64,000 bases of DNA from Mactra quadrangularis (Eukaryota > Mollusca > Bivalvia > Venerida > Mactridae): contig CM046307.1 of assembly GCA_025267735.1 (NCBI GenBank), positions 49,147,395-49,211,394 on the forward strand, in the 5' to 3' direction. Below the pieces are notes generated by a model. That model did no database searches and was not told where the DNA came from. It worked only from the letters and a program-made list of their open reading frames with translations. Positions 30,431 through 42,987 of the stretch are shown in pieces. Both the position numbers and the translations under genes were made by a program. Each line of letters opens with the position of its first letter. Within the stretch, counting starts at the first letter, position 1.

Positions 30431-31462
30431 CTGAAATGAAATTGATATCAACGATAACTAAATTATTTTATTTTATACTAATTCATTAGTATGTACTCAG
30501 TTGTGAAACAACTTCTTACAACTTATATTGATGAATTATGAGTCCGCTTCCTGGTTCTCCAGTTCTGAATTACTGGAAACAGTTTCTTGCTCAAAGAATT
30601 ATTGTGGTTGTTTTTTTGGTGTAAATTGTAGCTGGCTTTATTCAATGATTACCATTCCAACGACTTAACCACTCGGCCACCCCTAAATCGTATTAGTCAA
30701 TAAATATGGTAGATTTTACGATATTATTTATATAATTAATTTATATATAATGATATAATAATGATATGATTAAGTGCAAATGAAACAATTCTAAACGGAG
30801 AATACAAAGCTTAAGTGTCAAAACTGAAACCAAAATCCTTTTTAAATGTAGTGGACAAAGTGTAAGTGTAAAAATGAAACCAATTATCTTTCCAATTTGT
30901 ACATTGGACAAACAAGTGAATCATCTAACTGGAAGACCATTTACTATTACAAATGCAAGCACATGTTCATGTATTTGTCGACTTAATATCATGACATAAA
31001 TCAAAGGGAATAATCACATATCTGTTATTTTAACAAACAGAAAAGTGAATAAAAACACTGAAAACATGAACGGGTTTGAGATTACCGTATAAAGGTAACA
31101 TTAGTTGTCAAAACTGTTTGTTACTATACTTTTGGCTATCTTAACGAATTTAATAGTTGATATGTATACCAGCGTGATCAGTGGTCACAAACATGTCGTA
31201 GCAATTTATCACAGTTAAATAAATACTCCTGCCTATTAAAAGGGGGAGGCAAACGCTAAAACTTAACTCATGAAAAATCAAAAGAAAGAATAAAACATAT
31301 CTGTAACAACAACTATCAAAAACACAGACTTTCAATACAGCAAAAAGCAAAAGGAGAAAAGATTTAGATTTTCTTTTATAAAATGGACACTAAAAACAAA
31401 AAACGGAAATAAAATTCAAAGTAGGAACAATTTCTGCACATTCATGTGTATATTATGCATAC

Positions 31463-32096
31463 CTATATTTTCTACTCGTGGTTCTGATAAGTAGACTATA
31501 TCATCTTGTATTGGTGACATCTTGTATAAACTGGATCTTATAAACTCTGTTCCAAAATAGTCACCATACTTTTCTCTTATGTGTTCACTTCTTTCAACAT
31601 TGTCACCAAATTCACATAAGCTTACCACAACAGTGTGCCATACTTGCTCTGGTAATACTGCTAGTTTACGACTCGCGTGGCCGTCTGCCTTTTTCATCCA
31701 TGCAACATAAACATTACGACTTGTTACACTTAGAACTGATATTGGTCCACCCATAAGTAAAAGCAATTCACTGGCGTCATCGTCATCATGTAGTATGACG
31801 TCATTGGGTTCCACTAGTTCAAATAAAACTTTCTGTGGTAATGTTTTGCTACTCTTCACCAATGAAGATAATGAAAATAGAGCTTTTCCATTGATTAAAC
31901 AATCTTCTGGTAAATATATAGCTTCATTATTGTTTGTTTTACAGACTAAATGGTTTCTATCTTTGTAAGGGTCAAATTCAACACCTTTAACTTCTAGTAT
32001 AGTATCTGCATCTATAAACTGTTTCTTTTCGTCAATTGGAGAATCACAATGTAACATCTGACAAAATTGTATATATGTTGGTAAATCATTTAGCAC
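31463..32096 (-). CDS. Copy B exon 2: CABIT domain, second half
   Basis: 634 bp after acceptor TTGCAG, encoding VLNDLPTYIQFC through RVENI with donor GTATGC. Same structure as copy A exon 2, with substitutions such as K-to-E in LEVKGVEF. The acidic run HDDDDASELLLLMGG is conserved in A, B and D and absent from the damaged copy C. Confidence 0.85.
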
Positions 32097-33345
32097 CTGC
32101 AATATATATAAAGATATTTTAATGATGTATTCTGCAATGATTTTTTTTAAATTGCAGTTATGTGTATACAAATAAGTAGAATTTTAATTTTCAGAGTAGA
32201 AACATAAACACATATCATATATATACTATTATCTATAGGTTATGACAACCCTAGCTCAAGGCCTTTCTGTACCAAAAATATCAGAAAATAATTAATAAAT
32301 ATTTTATTATAACATCAAAATTAACTGTGAACTTTAAAATGTCTTGGAAATACTTACTTATATATATACGTAAAGATTTATTAAAGGGAGAATAAATGGA
32401 AAAGAGTAAGAAATAGGGGAATAGGAAAGCAAAGAAATTATACATTTTGCATGAAAGTTCTAAATGATAGGATATCTATTATGTTAAAGTCAGTTTAAAA
32501 CAGCGTCATGAATTAAACAAAATATGTAGAATCTAATAAAATTCTGTAATGGGTTACCTGCCCTTCAAAGTTCCCTTAATTTAGTACCTAATTGAATTTC
32601 AAGAAGTTACGAAACCTTTTTATGGATAAAACTTTTATTTTGCATTTTGAAACAGTACCTTTTTAGGGGCGGATTTGAAATTACAAAAATATTGGTTCAT
32701 TGAGATGCATTGACTATATATTATAACGAATGCTAATAAATCACTTTTGCTACAACTTTAAATGAAAAGTACCGATATAATTTTGTTTTATTATCATTGC
32801 TCGAATAATGAATTAAAACGAATAATGGAGATATTTGAACTTGGAAGAACATGTAATACCAATTCATTTATTTTACTGCGAATGAGATTTTTGATTGCTG
32901 TACATAGTTTATTCATAGATTAGCTGATAGGACGTGTTTTACAATGAAACATTGGTATTTTGGTTCATACAAAATATTTTTGTGCAAACATTGTTAAGTT
33001 GTTAAGTTTAAGACTAGCTCTAAATTAATGTCTGCGTGAAATCGAAACTAGTTCAGATATGATCAATATTAGACCTTTTAATCTTTTATTTAACAGCAAA
33101 TTACTGTAATCTAACTGAGATACGGTATATAATACTTGACAGACATAGCTGCATATAGTGGTTAGATTGGTGGGTTTTACGAAATAGATCTATAAAAAAC
33201 AACCTGACGACTTTCATGTTTTACCATCGTGGTATTTAAACATTCAAAAGCCGAGTACTTTCCATCAAGATGTAAAAGCCACTGCACTAACAGCGATTTT
33301 GATTGATTTAGTCCAGTTTTGTGAATATACAAAAAATAACGTTAC

Positions 33346-33717
33346 CTGTGATACTGACGTTAATCGATTCTTCCTTCCAGAATCTGTTACATCTTGTAGT
33401 TTTCCAGGGTATTCCAATGGTATCAAAAACTCTCGTCCAATATATTTGTCCCTCTCACTGATATACTGAGGTCCTTTAGTGTAAGAGACAAGTTTCAAAT
33501 CAACAAATGGTAGAATTTTTATTCTACAATATTCAACACATCTGGGTTTACATATTAAAAGCTCAGTACCTGGTGATATATCCTCAGAGAATAAACACTC
33601 GTAATCTGGTGATCCCACTGTTACGATAGCTGGATATTTACCACAACACTTATTTGATAATTCCTCTAATTTGAATGTATTGTTTTCAAAACCAAATTGT
33701 GTCTTAGACGTAGCCAT
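33346..33717 (-). CDS. Copy B exon 1: CABIT domain, first half
   Basis: Starts at the ATG 33715-33717 and encodes 124 residues, MATSKTQFGFE to LTSVSQ, ending at donor GTAACG. Only three residues or so differ from copy A (KL for KR, YIGRE for YNGRE, QDV for QVV). Confidence 0.85.
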
Positions 33718-33974
33718 TTATATTTAACACACTGATATTAAACCTAGTATAACACTATTATAAATATGTTTTGTTTATAAATATGATCTGACCAAACGCT
33801 GTATGTTTTATGCAGGCCTAAAAGCAGAATATTGATTTTTAGTTTTTAATCAGAAGAAAGTTTAAGTTGGATATATTTTACACTTCCTTGTTGGTAATAT
33901 CTATGATCAGTGCTGTATGTACGTAATGATCATTTTGAAATAGACGCTTAAAATATCACCTCTATACTAAGACG

Positions 33975-34270
33975 CTTTGGGGGGGGGGGTTAACGCCGTT
34001 ACAACACATAGTATGGGTCATATAACGGCGGTCAGTCTACAAACTTACTGTTCCTGGAAAGGCTAAATCTCTAGATGTAGCTGTTAACAAAATACTTAGC
34101 GCATACTTTCATCAGTGACTGACTACTGCCCTACATAATTAAGAATCATGGGTAGGAAGAATGGCCGTGGAAATAATTTCAAGCTCCACGAAAGAATGCT
34201 TCGCCACACGACCCCTCGATCAGTAGACTTGCGTGCTACCAACTGAGATTGCCGGGCGCTAGTCTGGATT
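33975..34270 (-). mobile_element. tRNA-derived SINE upstream of copy B (orthologue of 2395-2690)
   Basis: Same insertion as at 2395-2690, with stem arms at 33994-34001 and 34023-34030. Part of the B-box region has been deleted and a short insertion is present before it, so this copy is dead. Confidence 0.7.
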
Positions 34271-36970
34271 ACCTGCCCCTTTCCACTATCGTTATTGGGT
34301 CAGGCAAACCGTATAAATGGCTGCCCCCTCATTATTATTCAGGTAACAAAATTTTAGTTTACGTTTTCTTAATCTTGCATGATCCTTTGCTGACGATAGT
34401 AACTTAAGTAGGCGTTTTGTACTATATAGATAATTCGATTTTAACTTTTCAGATTGCACGTATATTAGGCAAACGATTAACATAAACCATGCCTCGAAGT
34501 GGATTATTCGGACGTGGATTAGTCTCGTTAGAATTTCGGATACTTTATTTAGCATAAATGTAACCGACCAACCAGAAAATGTGTCCACTGTATTTCTTGT
34601 ACAATGATCCTTTGATTTAAGCCTGTGTAGTGAGAAATGTTCATTTGGAAACATAATTATCTAATACCTTTTTCATTACATAGGGTGCGGCCATTATCAT
34701 GCTTTGCCTGACGTACTTTTACCAGTCAAAGTACGACGGGGAACCAAACAAGCCGGGCGGCAATATTCTAATACGCACTACCAATCGTTGTATTCGGCAA
34801 TTTGATACATGGTAGAATAAATTGCAACATATGAATACAAATTATCGCTTTTTATTTTTTTAGATACAATCGTTTTAAAAGTGTAAAAAATGATGGCTTA
34901 AAACTACAGTAGTGTCAATACATATGTTTTAAGCACATTTAAACCCTAATAGGTATAAATCAGTACAGCAACATCGTCATTTTTATCTACAAATACAGTG
35001 GTAACCAAAAGTAAGGAGACAACGGAATTTTGTTTAAATTTTTAAATGCCTATGATTGATTTTAAGAACTACTTGGTGATAAAATGAAAATAAAAACATT
35101 ACTGCATCACATTTATAAGATTCAGTATATGACGTCCCAATGCCTCCAAAACCATTTCAGTGTATTTCTTTTCCATAAAATAGTTTTTAACTACTTTTGC
35201 AGTCTCAATTTGACGCATAAATAAATACAAGCATCACATCTTTATATTTATCAATCATTATCATAGTGAGATACATTCGGAAGGGAACAGCTTTCTTTTT
35301 GTTTGTAAAAAATGTGACTTTGGCAACTAAAAAAATAGTCAATCAAATGTCGATCAAAAGTGATAAATTATAAATCAAAGTACTGAAAGCACAAAAGGAC
35401 TTTCGGGCAGATTGGAACTTAACAGATCCAAGAAGGTAATGAACAAATTTATGAGAAATTTATTACGTTTGTACTTGTAAACACTGAAACAGGTTAAGAC
35501 ATAAGTGTATAAAGTAAAGCGTAAATGGTAACTTCTACAGCAGAACTTCAGCAGTAAATTTTTTTTCCGTACACTTTCATTCAAGGGTAATGTAACTCGA
35601 CTTCGTTAGGAAATGTTGATGGTTAAGGAAAATCTTCTTAGAATGTATATTTCAGTGATTGATTTGAAAAGATTTGCTTGTTTTACGACTTGGCTCTCTC
35701 ATGTAAACCAAATAACAGTTGCAAAGAGTCTGACACATTGTATTTGGTTGTGTATTTTTAAATGAAATTAAAGACGAGTTTCATTTAAATAGTGTTTATT
35801 TTATAATACAGCATGCAAATTATAACAAGAACACCGAATAATACTCATGTCGTAACCATTGGCACTTCCTTTCAATGCTTTTCATGATTTTGATTTTCTT
35901 TTTTTTCTATTACATTAAATTATATACAAAGTAGTTACTGTTCACGTATGCACAATGTTTTTATCCATTAAAGATAGTTTAGTTACTGGTTTGTTTGTAC
36001 GCTTAGTCTAATGAAATTAATGTTCGATGAAAACCGAGAAAACATTGATAGTCCATGCAATACACATCGCTACAGAATTGCATCAGTTTAAAGCCATCTC
36101 TGACTTCAACATGATGTACTATTACTACAATAGAATTCTATCTAAGAAATGTCTATGAAAATGTCATACATGGTGTATAATTCAATGGGGGAAAAAAGGT
36201 TTTAAAATCTTTAATTGTTGGCTCATGTCAAATTTTTCCAAGTTCTTAAGTGAACAAACTTATAAGAACTACTTATTCTGCAATAAGCCAAATATGGTAT
36301 CGTCAGGGTTTCATAAAAGTATTTCTCTTAGCAAATTTATAAAAGATAGGTGTACTCATGCTGACTTAGGTATCATCACGAAAGTACCGTTTTTGAGCAT
36401 TCTAAGTGTAAATCATTGAATGATGTAATAAACTGAATATTATATTCTTTAACACAACTTAATTATTTTTACACTTTTACAGCTCACAAACGAATACTTA
36501 CGAAAAGATGCCTTGTACATACACAAAACATCATCAGTCAAAATTTCAGACATGCAAGTACATTACTAGTAAAGTATTGCACTTATTTGAATAAGGCAAA
36601 GTATTTGGAATCAACTATTTAAACCGATAATTCGGCAATTCAATCTAGAGTTAATAGCAACAAAGAAACACAATCTCATTAAGTTTTCTATAATAGAGTG
36701 GGAAAGGTTAAATACTTCAGAAAGCAATATCAGTTAAGAATAATTCTATTAAAATTTAATAATACCTAAGATAGTTAAATTGTAAATCAAACCTAACTCC
36801 AAAATCTAATGATCTCAAATTTATTCGGCTCTTTTGCTGGTTACCGCCATCTTGTTTTTTAACAATTACTCTTTCCCAATATTTTTTTTCTTTCCGCTTA
36901 ATTTGCAGACGGCGCTAACCGACGACCGTGAAAATTAAAAAAAAATCGTGATTAACTTTTTTTATTTTAA
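34271..36970. other. Non-coding upstream segment of copy B
   Basis: No gene is supported. It aligns with 2700-4425 (A) and, beyond that, with 49645-50520 and 54197-54850 (C), which together form the copy C counterpart split by the hAT element. Confidence 0.65.
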
Positions 36971-36972
36971 TT

Positions 36973-37187
36973 GTTTTTACGTCGTTTTCAACAAATATTA
37001 AGGTAATACGACGGCCAGCTCTTCCTACTATAGGTTTCCTGGACACTTATGTATCACCATTACTAACTAACCATACCACGAGACCGTCAACTCATGTATA
37101 GGGTATGACCTACCGCAACCGTGCTTGAACCCGCGATCTCCGGATTCGAAGTCAGACAAGTTAACCACTACGCCACGGCCGCGGATC
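36973..37187 (-). mobile_element. tRNA-derived SINE, second family
   Basis: Minus-strand head CCGCGGCCGTGGCGTAGTGG with B box-like GGGTTCAAGCACGG, body with GGTCATACCCTATACATGAG, and a 3' hairpin CGTCGT/ACGACG (plus-strand arms 36980-36985 and 37008-37013) before TAAAAAC. A sister copy is at 56072-56295 on the plus strand. Confidence 0.7.
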
Positions 37188-37216
37188 GAGATAAACGATA
37201 AATCGTTAGATATTTA

Positions 37217-37592
37217 CAGTACCCACCAAAAGTTTGAAGACAAATTGAATTTACTATAATTCTTGAATTTTGATAATAATTTTTGTAGATACATTATTTT
37301 TAATTCATTTAAGTATGGTTTGTAATAAAATGAGAACAAATTTCATGAAAGAATCACATCTATAACATTTAGCATATGACATCCGAAAGCCTCTTAAACT
37401 ATGTTTATTGTAATTACATTCCATAGCACAGCTTTTATGCTATTTTTGTAGTCACAATTATTAATTAAAATGATAAACAAAAATAAAGCAAAACTAACAG
37501 GCATTTCGATATAATCCGTTATAAAAAATTTTCTAAAAGCTATCTAATTGGCCTACAAAATGAATATGTCTCCAAACTTTTGGTGGGTACTG
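37217..37592. mobile_element. Tc1/mariner-like MITE
   Basis: 376-bp element with terminal inverted repeats of about 26 bp starting CAGTACCCACCAAAAGTTTG at both ends, with one or two mismatches. A TA precedes the left end; the right flank reads CA, probably a mutated TA. No transposase is present. The corresponding site in copy C (near 54870) lacks it. Confidence 0.7.
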
Positions 37593-38219
37593 CATGTATG
37601 TAGGGTCTATGTTTCAACGTAGGCAGCGTGTGTTGTGTTCTACTGTTAAGATGTTGTTTAACTAGGTCAAATGAAAATGACTTAAAATGACTTTTAAATC
37701 AAGATATGAATGATTATTTCGTCACAATATATGTCATCAGATATAGATTTACTTATTTTAGCATAAGTACTGAAAGCTCGGTTTGAGATACATAAAAACA
37801 AAACATAAACAATATAACTGCTTTGGCAAACTCCTTCTTTTGTCAGTAACTCAGAGGTATAGGTCAGTTATCATTCCCTGGCACAGTCTGAAGGGAACCA
37901 TTTGATAAATTTGGTCCTAACAGGTTGAATCCTTAGATTGTATCACTTATAAATGAGCAAATAATCTTATATAACTTTCTGGTTTATTTAGATATTAAAA
38001 AGCGTGTATAATTTTAAATAGTTCTTCATTCAAAACAATAATTTACGTGATTTTCAATCATATTAAAGGCTTCACAAATATACTTTAATTAAAATCAAAA
38101 TGACCCATTGCTATTGAATGTCAGGGTAAACCCAAGTAATTCAACTAATTGAATCAGTCTAAATGAAGAGTAAAGTACACAATGGAATGGGGAAATTACC
38201 GACGTCTATGTCTTTTTCG

Positions 38220-38782
38220 GTCGCCAACCTATTTCCATTATCCGTTGAACTTTGCGAAGCTCAATTTTGCCGAGGTCAAAGCATTTTCTATATCTTTTAA
38301 AGATAATATTTGAAAAAATGCTCCATCGAGAGTATTCTCATTGCAAAGTCTATCCATAGTATCTAACCCGCAAAATTGAAAACATTCAACCACTTCGTCC
38401 GTTGTGTAATTATAAAAATCTTCAACAGAATAATCTGGTTTAGAAACAGTATCAACATTTTGTCGTCCTTTAAGAGTAGTGTTTACTTCTGCACTCACGT
38501 TGTTCGATGGGACAACTAGCATGGGTTTTACAATGCTTTGTAGTTTCTTTCCTTGTCTTTTAGCACTTTGATCGAACGTTGAAGTACAGTTTTTAAGTTC
38601 AATGTAGGAAGATTCTTTCTTTTCAGGTTGATCATCTTTTTGAATTGGCAAAGTAAACATTTCATGAGTGACTCGTTGTTTACGGCTGTAAATAGTCTCA
38701 TTGGTTTGTTCAGTCTTCTCTTGAAAGTTTTGATTTAGTTGTTTATGAACTTTATCAAATCCAATACTTAGTCTTTTGAATA
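38220..38782 (-). pseudogene. Copy C SAM exon remnant
   Basis: Aligned with copy D exon 5, it loses its first codons at the junction with the LTR array (GAATACTT|ATATATA) and has a one-base deletion near 38285 that shifts the frame inside the SAM domain after LSLKDIE, so the last helix is not encoded. The rest (DFYNYTTDEVVECFQFCGL) is still recognisable. Confidence 0.8.
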
Positions 38783-38792
38783 CTTATATATA

Positions 38793-40630
38793 CAATATGA
38801 GGTCAGTTCATCTGGGTCAAAAGATGCATTAGTACGTCTTTGTTTTAAGACGCTTATTGAATATAGTTGTTTCGAAGAGTATAAAAGGAGAAAATTAGCC
38901 AATTTTAATCAGTCTGCAGTTGGCAGCAGACTCGCACGTCCGACACTCTGAGCCCCAGAATTAATTAATAAATATTTTTCTTCTTCCGGTTATATGTTTT
39001 ACTGAAATTGTTAGTTGTTATAGTGGGTACGCGTATGTGATGGTTGGAGAGACAACGCCATAAGAATAACCTAGGATACCCTAAGTCAATTGTCCTCCTT
39101 GTTGTTTACCGCAACTCTGCCGAAGCCTCGCTTCCCCAGAGTGGTATGCAACTGGAGAAACGCCCGGCTTGCAGTAGTGTTCTATGGTTGTTGTTTGTGA
39201 ATATTGTAGAGGCTGAGAGCCGAAACAGAGTTGCTGGCTTGGATCTCTTGTGTTAGATATGTGTCTATAAATGAAACTATTGTAGAGTTTCTGTGGTTGC
39301 CAGCTTAATGTTATACTAGTTGAATAATATGATTGTTAGTGAAACAACACTATGGGAAATACCTGGGAGGACCGAAGTCAACCCTCATTGTTGTTTACCG
39401 CAACTCTGCCGAAGCCTCGCTTCCCCAGAGTGGTATACAGCCGGAGAAACGCGCGGCTCGCAGTATTGTTCCATAGTTGTTGTTTGTGAATATTGATAAG
39501 GCTGAGAGCCGAAACATAGTTGCTGGCTAGGGCCTGGAGCCGTGTTAGATATATACCTAAAACTATTGCAGAGTTTTAGTGGTTGCCAGCTTAGTTTGAT
39601 ACTAGTTGAATAATGTATTATGTTGAAAGGCTGGAGACGCTGAGGATTTAAGTTTGTGCTTTAGTTATTATTTGTCGAAGAGCCAGTAATAGAGATTAGC
39701 TATTGGATATAGCATTAATTATTTTGGTGAGAAGCATTTGGTAGCTTGGCGTATTTTATACATCCCAAACCCACTTTATGTGTATGTTTCATACTGGTCA
39801 TCGAAAATATTGTTTGTAACTCAGCGAAAGAGATGATCCACTCTTGTCGCTCGTCAACTTGATATATGCACGAGCTTATGTATATATGATAGCTCATTAG
39901 TTTTGTAATCCCGTCATTTGTATATCAGTTCCCACCTCTTTGTAGTTTATTAGATAGATGACGGCTGTGAATGTTGTTCGGCCGTCCATAGATGATTTTA
40001 AGACGAGCTGATAGCTCAACTTCTGTAGCATATTTGGAATCATTCCTGTTTGTCCCATCTACTTACACTTTCTTTGCCAACATGAGTGTATTGTCATGAA
40101 TAGCTCGACGACAGAGGCAGGTAGCTCTGATCGCCCGTTCGTTTGATAACAAGGACGAGCTTCGGAGAAGCTCTCGTCTATCATAGTTATCTATGTCATT
40201 TTGCAATGTATATAATTGTCCATGCATTTGTATTTATTTGATTGTCTTATGTCGTAACTATATGTTGCATCATACTTAGTTTTGTCGTTTGTTGTATATT
40301 CATAGTTTGTTTGTCAACAATAGTTGATAATCTTGTATAATATTGTCTATTTAGCATCACTCTTGTTTCGTTGTCTTGTGTATATATTTGGTGATGTTGT
40401 TTAATGTGTATTACTTTTGGTCTTTTATTGATATCATGCTTTGTGATGCTCTTCGTAATCATGTATGTTATTGTATTTATAGATATATTGTATAGTTGCT
40501 GTTGTTAAATTTGTCTTATAGTTCATGCCTTGTACATATACCTTTTTTTATTTTATTTTTCCAATCATTAAGCTAAGTAGCTCGAGGAAAATACATTTAT
40601 ATATAGTTGACCGCACGGAAACACGTTACA
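38793..40630 (+). repeat. LTR1 of the array (5' end missing)
   Basis: Matches LTR2 with a handful of substitutions. It contains a TATA-like AGTATAAAAG at about 38879 and an AATAAA near 38965. An internal direct repeat of about 230 bp is spaced 290 bp (starting near 39101 and 39391). No open frame is convincing. Confidence 0.75.
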
Positions 40631-40868
40631 AAATTGGTGGCAGCGGTGGGATTGAATTGACCTCTGTGAAGGTTAACTTCCCCACTAGTCATGATCATTG
40701 TCTTTATTTGCAATTTGTGTTTATCTTATGGCTTATCAACACTCTTGTTTAACTGTTGCGGTTCTGTCTATTTTATCTAAGTATATGTATGATGGTCAGA
40801 GCCTTGTCGTCTTGTGTAAAATTGTCAGATTGTTTAAGCGAGACGCTTAAAAACGAGGGAGAGGGTAA
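40631..40868 (+). other. Internal region 1 of the LTR array
   Basis: 238 bp. Primer-site-like TGGTGGCAGCGGTGGGA at 40635-40651 and purine tract ending at about 40865; nothing resembling gag or pol between them. Confidence 0.7.
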
Positions 40869-42749
40869 TGTGGCGATTATTGGTACGGAGATACGGGTTT
40901 TAACATTGTCCAATATGAGGTCAGTTTATCTGGGTCAAAAGATGCATTAGTACGTCTTTGTTTTAAGACGCTTATTGAATATAGTTGTTTCGAAGAGTAT
41001 AAAAGGAGAAAATTAGTCAGTTTTAATCAGACTGCAGTTGGCAGCAGACTCGCACGTCCGACACTCTGAGCCCCAGAATTAATTAATAAATATTTTTCTT
41101 CTTCCGGTTATATGTTTTACTGAAATTGTTAGTTGTTATAGTGGGTACGCGTATGTGATGGTTGGAGAGACAACGCTATAAGAATAACCTGGGATACCCG
41201 AAGTCAATTGTCCTCCTTGTTGTTTACCGCAACTCTGCCGAAGCCTCGCTTCCCCAGAGTGGTATGCAACTGGAGAAACGCCCGGCTCGCAGTAGTGTTC
41301 TATGTTTGTTGTTTGTGAATATTGTAGAGGCTGAGAGCCGAAACAGAGTTGCTGGCTTGGATCTCTTGTGTTAGATATGTGTCTATAAATGAAACTATTG
41401 TAGAGTTTCTGTGGTTGCCAGCTTAATGTTATACTAGTTGAATAATATGATTGTTAGTGAAACAACACTATGGGAAATACCTGGGAGGACCGAAGTCAAC
41501 CCTCATTGTTGTTTACCGCAACTCTGCCGAAGCCTCGCTTCCCCAGAGTGGTATACAGCCGGAGAAACGCGCGGCTCGCAGTATTGTTCCATAGTTGTTG
41601 TTTGTGAATATTGATAAGGCTGAGAGCCGAAACATAGTTGCTGGCTAGGGCCTGGAGCCGTGTTAGATATATACCTAAAACTATTGCAGAGTTTTAGTGG
41701 TTGCCAGCTTAGTTTGATACTAGTTGAATAATGTATTATGTTGAAAGGCTGGAGACACTGAGGATTTAAGTTTGTGCTTTAGTGATTATATGTCGAAGAG
41801 CCAGTAATAGAGATTAGCTATTGGATATAGCATTAATTATTTTGGTGAGAAGCATTTGGTAGCTTGGCGTATTTTATACATCCCAAACCCACTTTATGTG
41901 TATGTTTCATACTGGTCATCGAAAATATTGTTTGTAACTCAGCGAAAGAGATGATCCACTCTTGTCGCTCGTCAACTTGATATATGCACGAGCTTATGTA
42001 TATATGATAGCTCATTAGTTTTGTAATCCCGTCATTTGTATATCAGTTCCCACCTCTTTGTAGTTTATTAGATAGATGACGGCTGTGAATGTTGTTCGGC
42101 CGTCCATAGATGATTTTAAGACGAGCTGATAGCTCAACTTCTGTAGCATATTTGGAATCATTCCTGTTTGTCCCATCTACTTACACTTTCTTTGCCAACA
42201 TGAGTGTATTGTCATGAATAGCTCGACGACAGAGGCAGGTAGCTCTGATCGCCCGTTCGTTTGATAACAAGGACGAGCTTCGGAGAAGCTCTTGTCTATC
42301 ATAGTTATCTATGTCATTTTGCAATGTATATAATTGTCCATGCATTTGTATTTATTTGATTGTCTTATGTCGTAACTATATGTTGCATCATACTTAGTTT
42401 TGTCGTTTGTTGTATATTCATAGTTTGTTTGTCAACAATAGTTGATAATCTTGTATAATATTGTCTATTTAGCATCACTCTTGTTTCGTTGTCTTGTGTA
42501 TATATTTGGTGATGTTGTTTAATGTGTATTACTTTTGGTCTTTTATTGATATCATGCTTTGTGATGCTCTTCGTAATCATGTATGTTATTGTATTTATAG
42601 ATATATTGTATAGTTGCTGTTGTTAAATTTGTCTTATAGTTCATGCCTTGTACATATACCTTTTTTTTATTTTATTTTTCCAATCATTAAGCTAAGTAGC
42701 TCGAGGAAAATACATTTATATATAGTTGACCGCACGGAAACACGTTACA
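40869..42749 (+). repeat. LTR2 of the array (full length, 1881 bp)
   Basis: Runs from TGTGGCGATTATTGG to ACACGTTACA. Same promoter-like TATAAAAG and internal duplication as LTR1. Confidence 0.75.
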
Positions 42750-42987
42750 AAATTGGTGGCAGCGGTGGGATTGAATTGACCTCTGTGAAGGTTAACTTCC
42801 CCACTAGTCATGATCATTGTCTTTATTTGCAATTTGTGTTTATCTTATGGCTTATCAACACTCTTGTTTAACTGTTGCGGTTCTGTCTATTTTATCTAAG
42901 TATATGTATGATGGTCAGAGCCTTGTCGTCTTGTGTAAAATTGTCAGATTGTTTAAGCGAGACGCTTAAAAACGAGGGAGAGGGTAA

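Larger units (their letters stand above)
27984..33717 (-). other. CABIT-SAM (GAREM-like) gene, copy B, complete
   Basis: Complete gene model of five exons: 33346-33717, 31463-32096, 30389-30430, 29059-29108 and 27984-28592. All junctions have GT-AG ends and the phases (0, 1, 1, 0) fit, for a total of 1707 bp, 568 residues plus stop. Domain order: CABIT in residues 1-335, a DYYEEPIP / RPR linker at about 336-350, a charged linker KPIPEKEETILLPKHV, a low-complexity region and a C-terminal SAM domain (about 490-560). This is the order of vertebrate GAREM, an adaptor that binds GRB2 and feeds MAPK signalling. The short tyrosine/proline exon is the likely SH2 or SH3 docking site (inference). No damaging change is visible. 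Confidence 0.8.

Noticed and set aside
39044..42871. Paired 60-85 codon frames repeated at 2118-bp spacing
   Set aside because: They duplicate because the LTR array duplicates; none has protein-like composition or a known domain.
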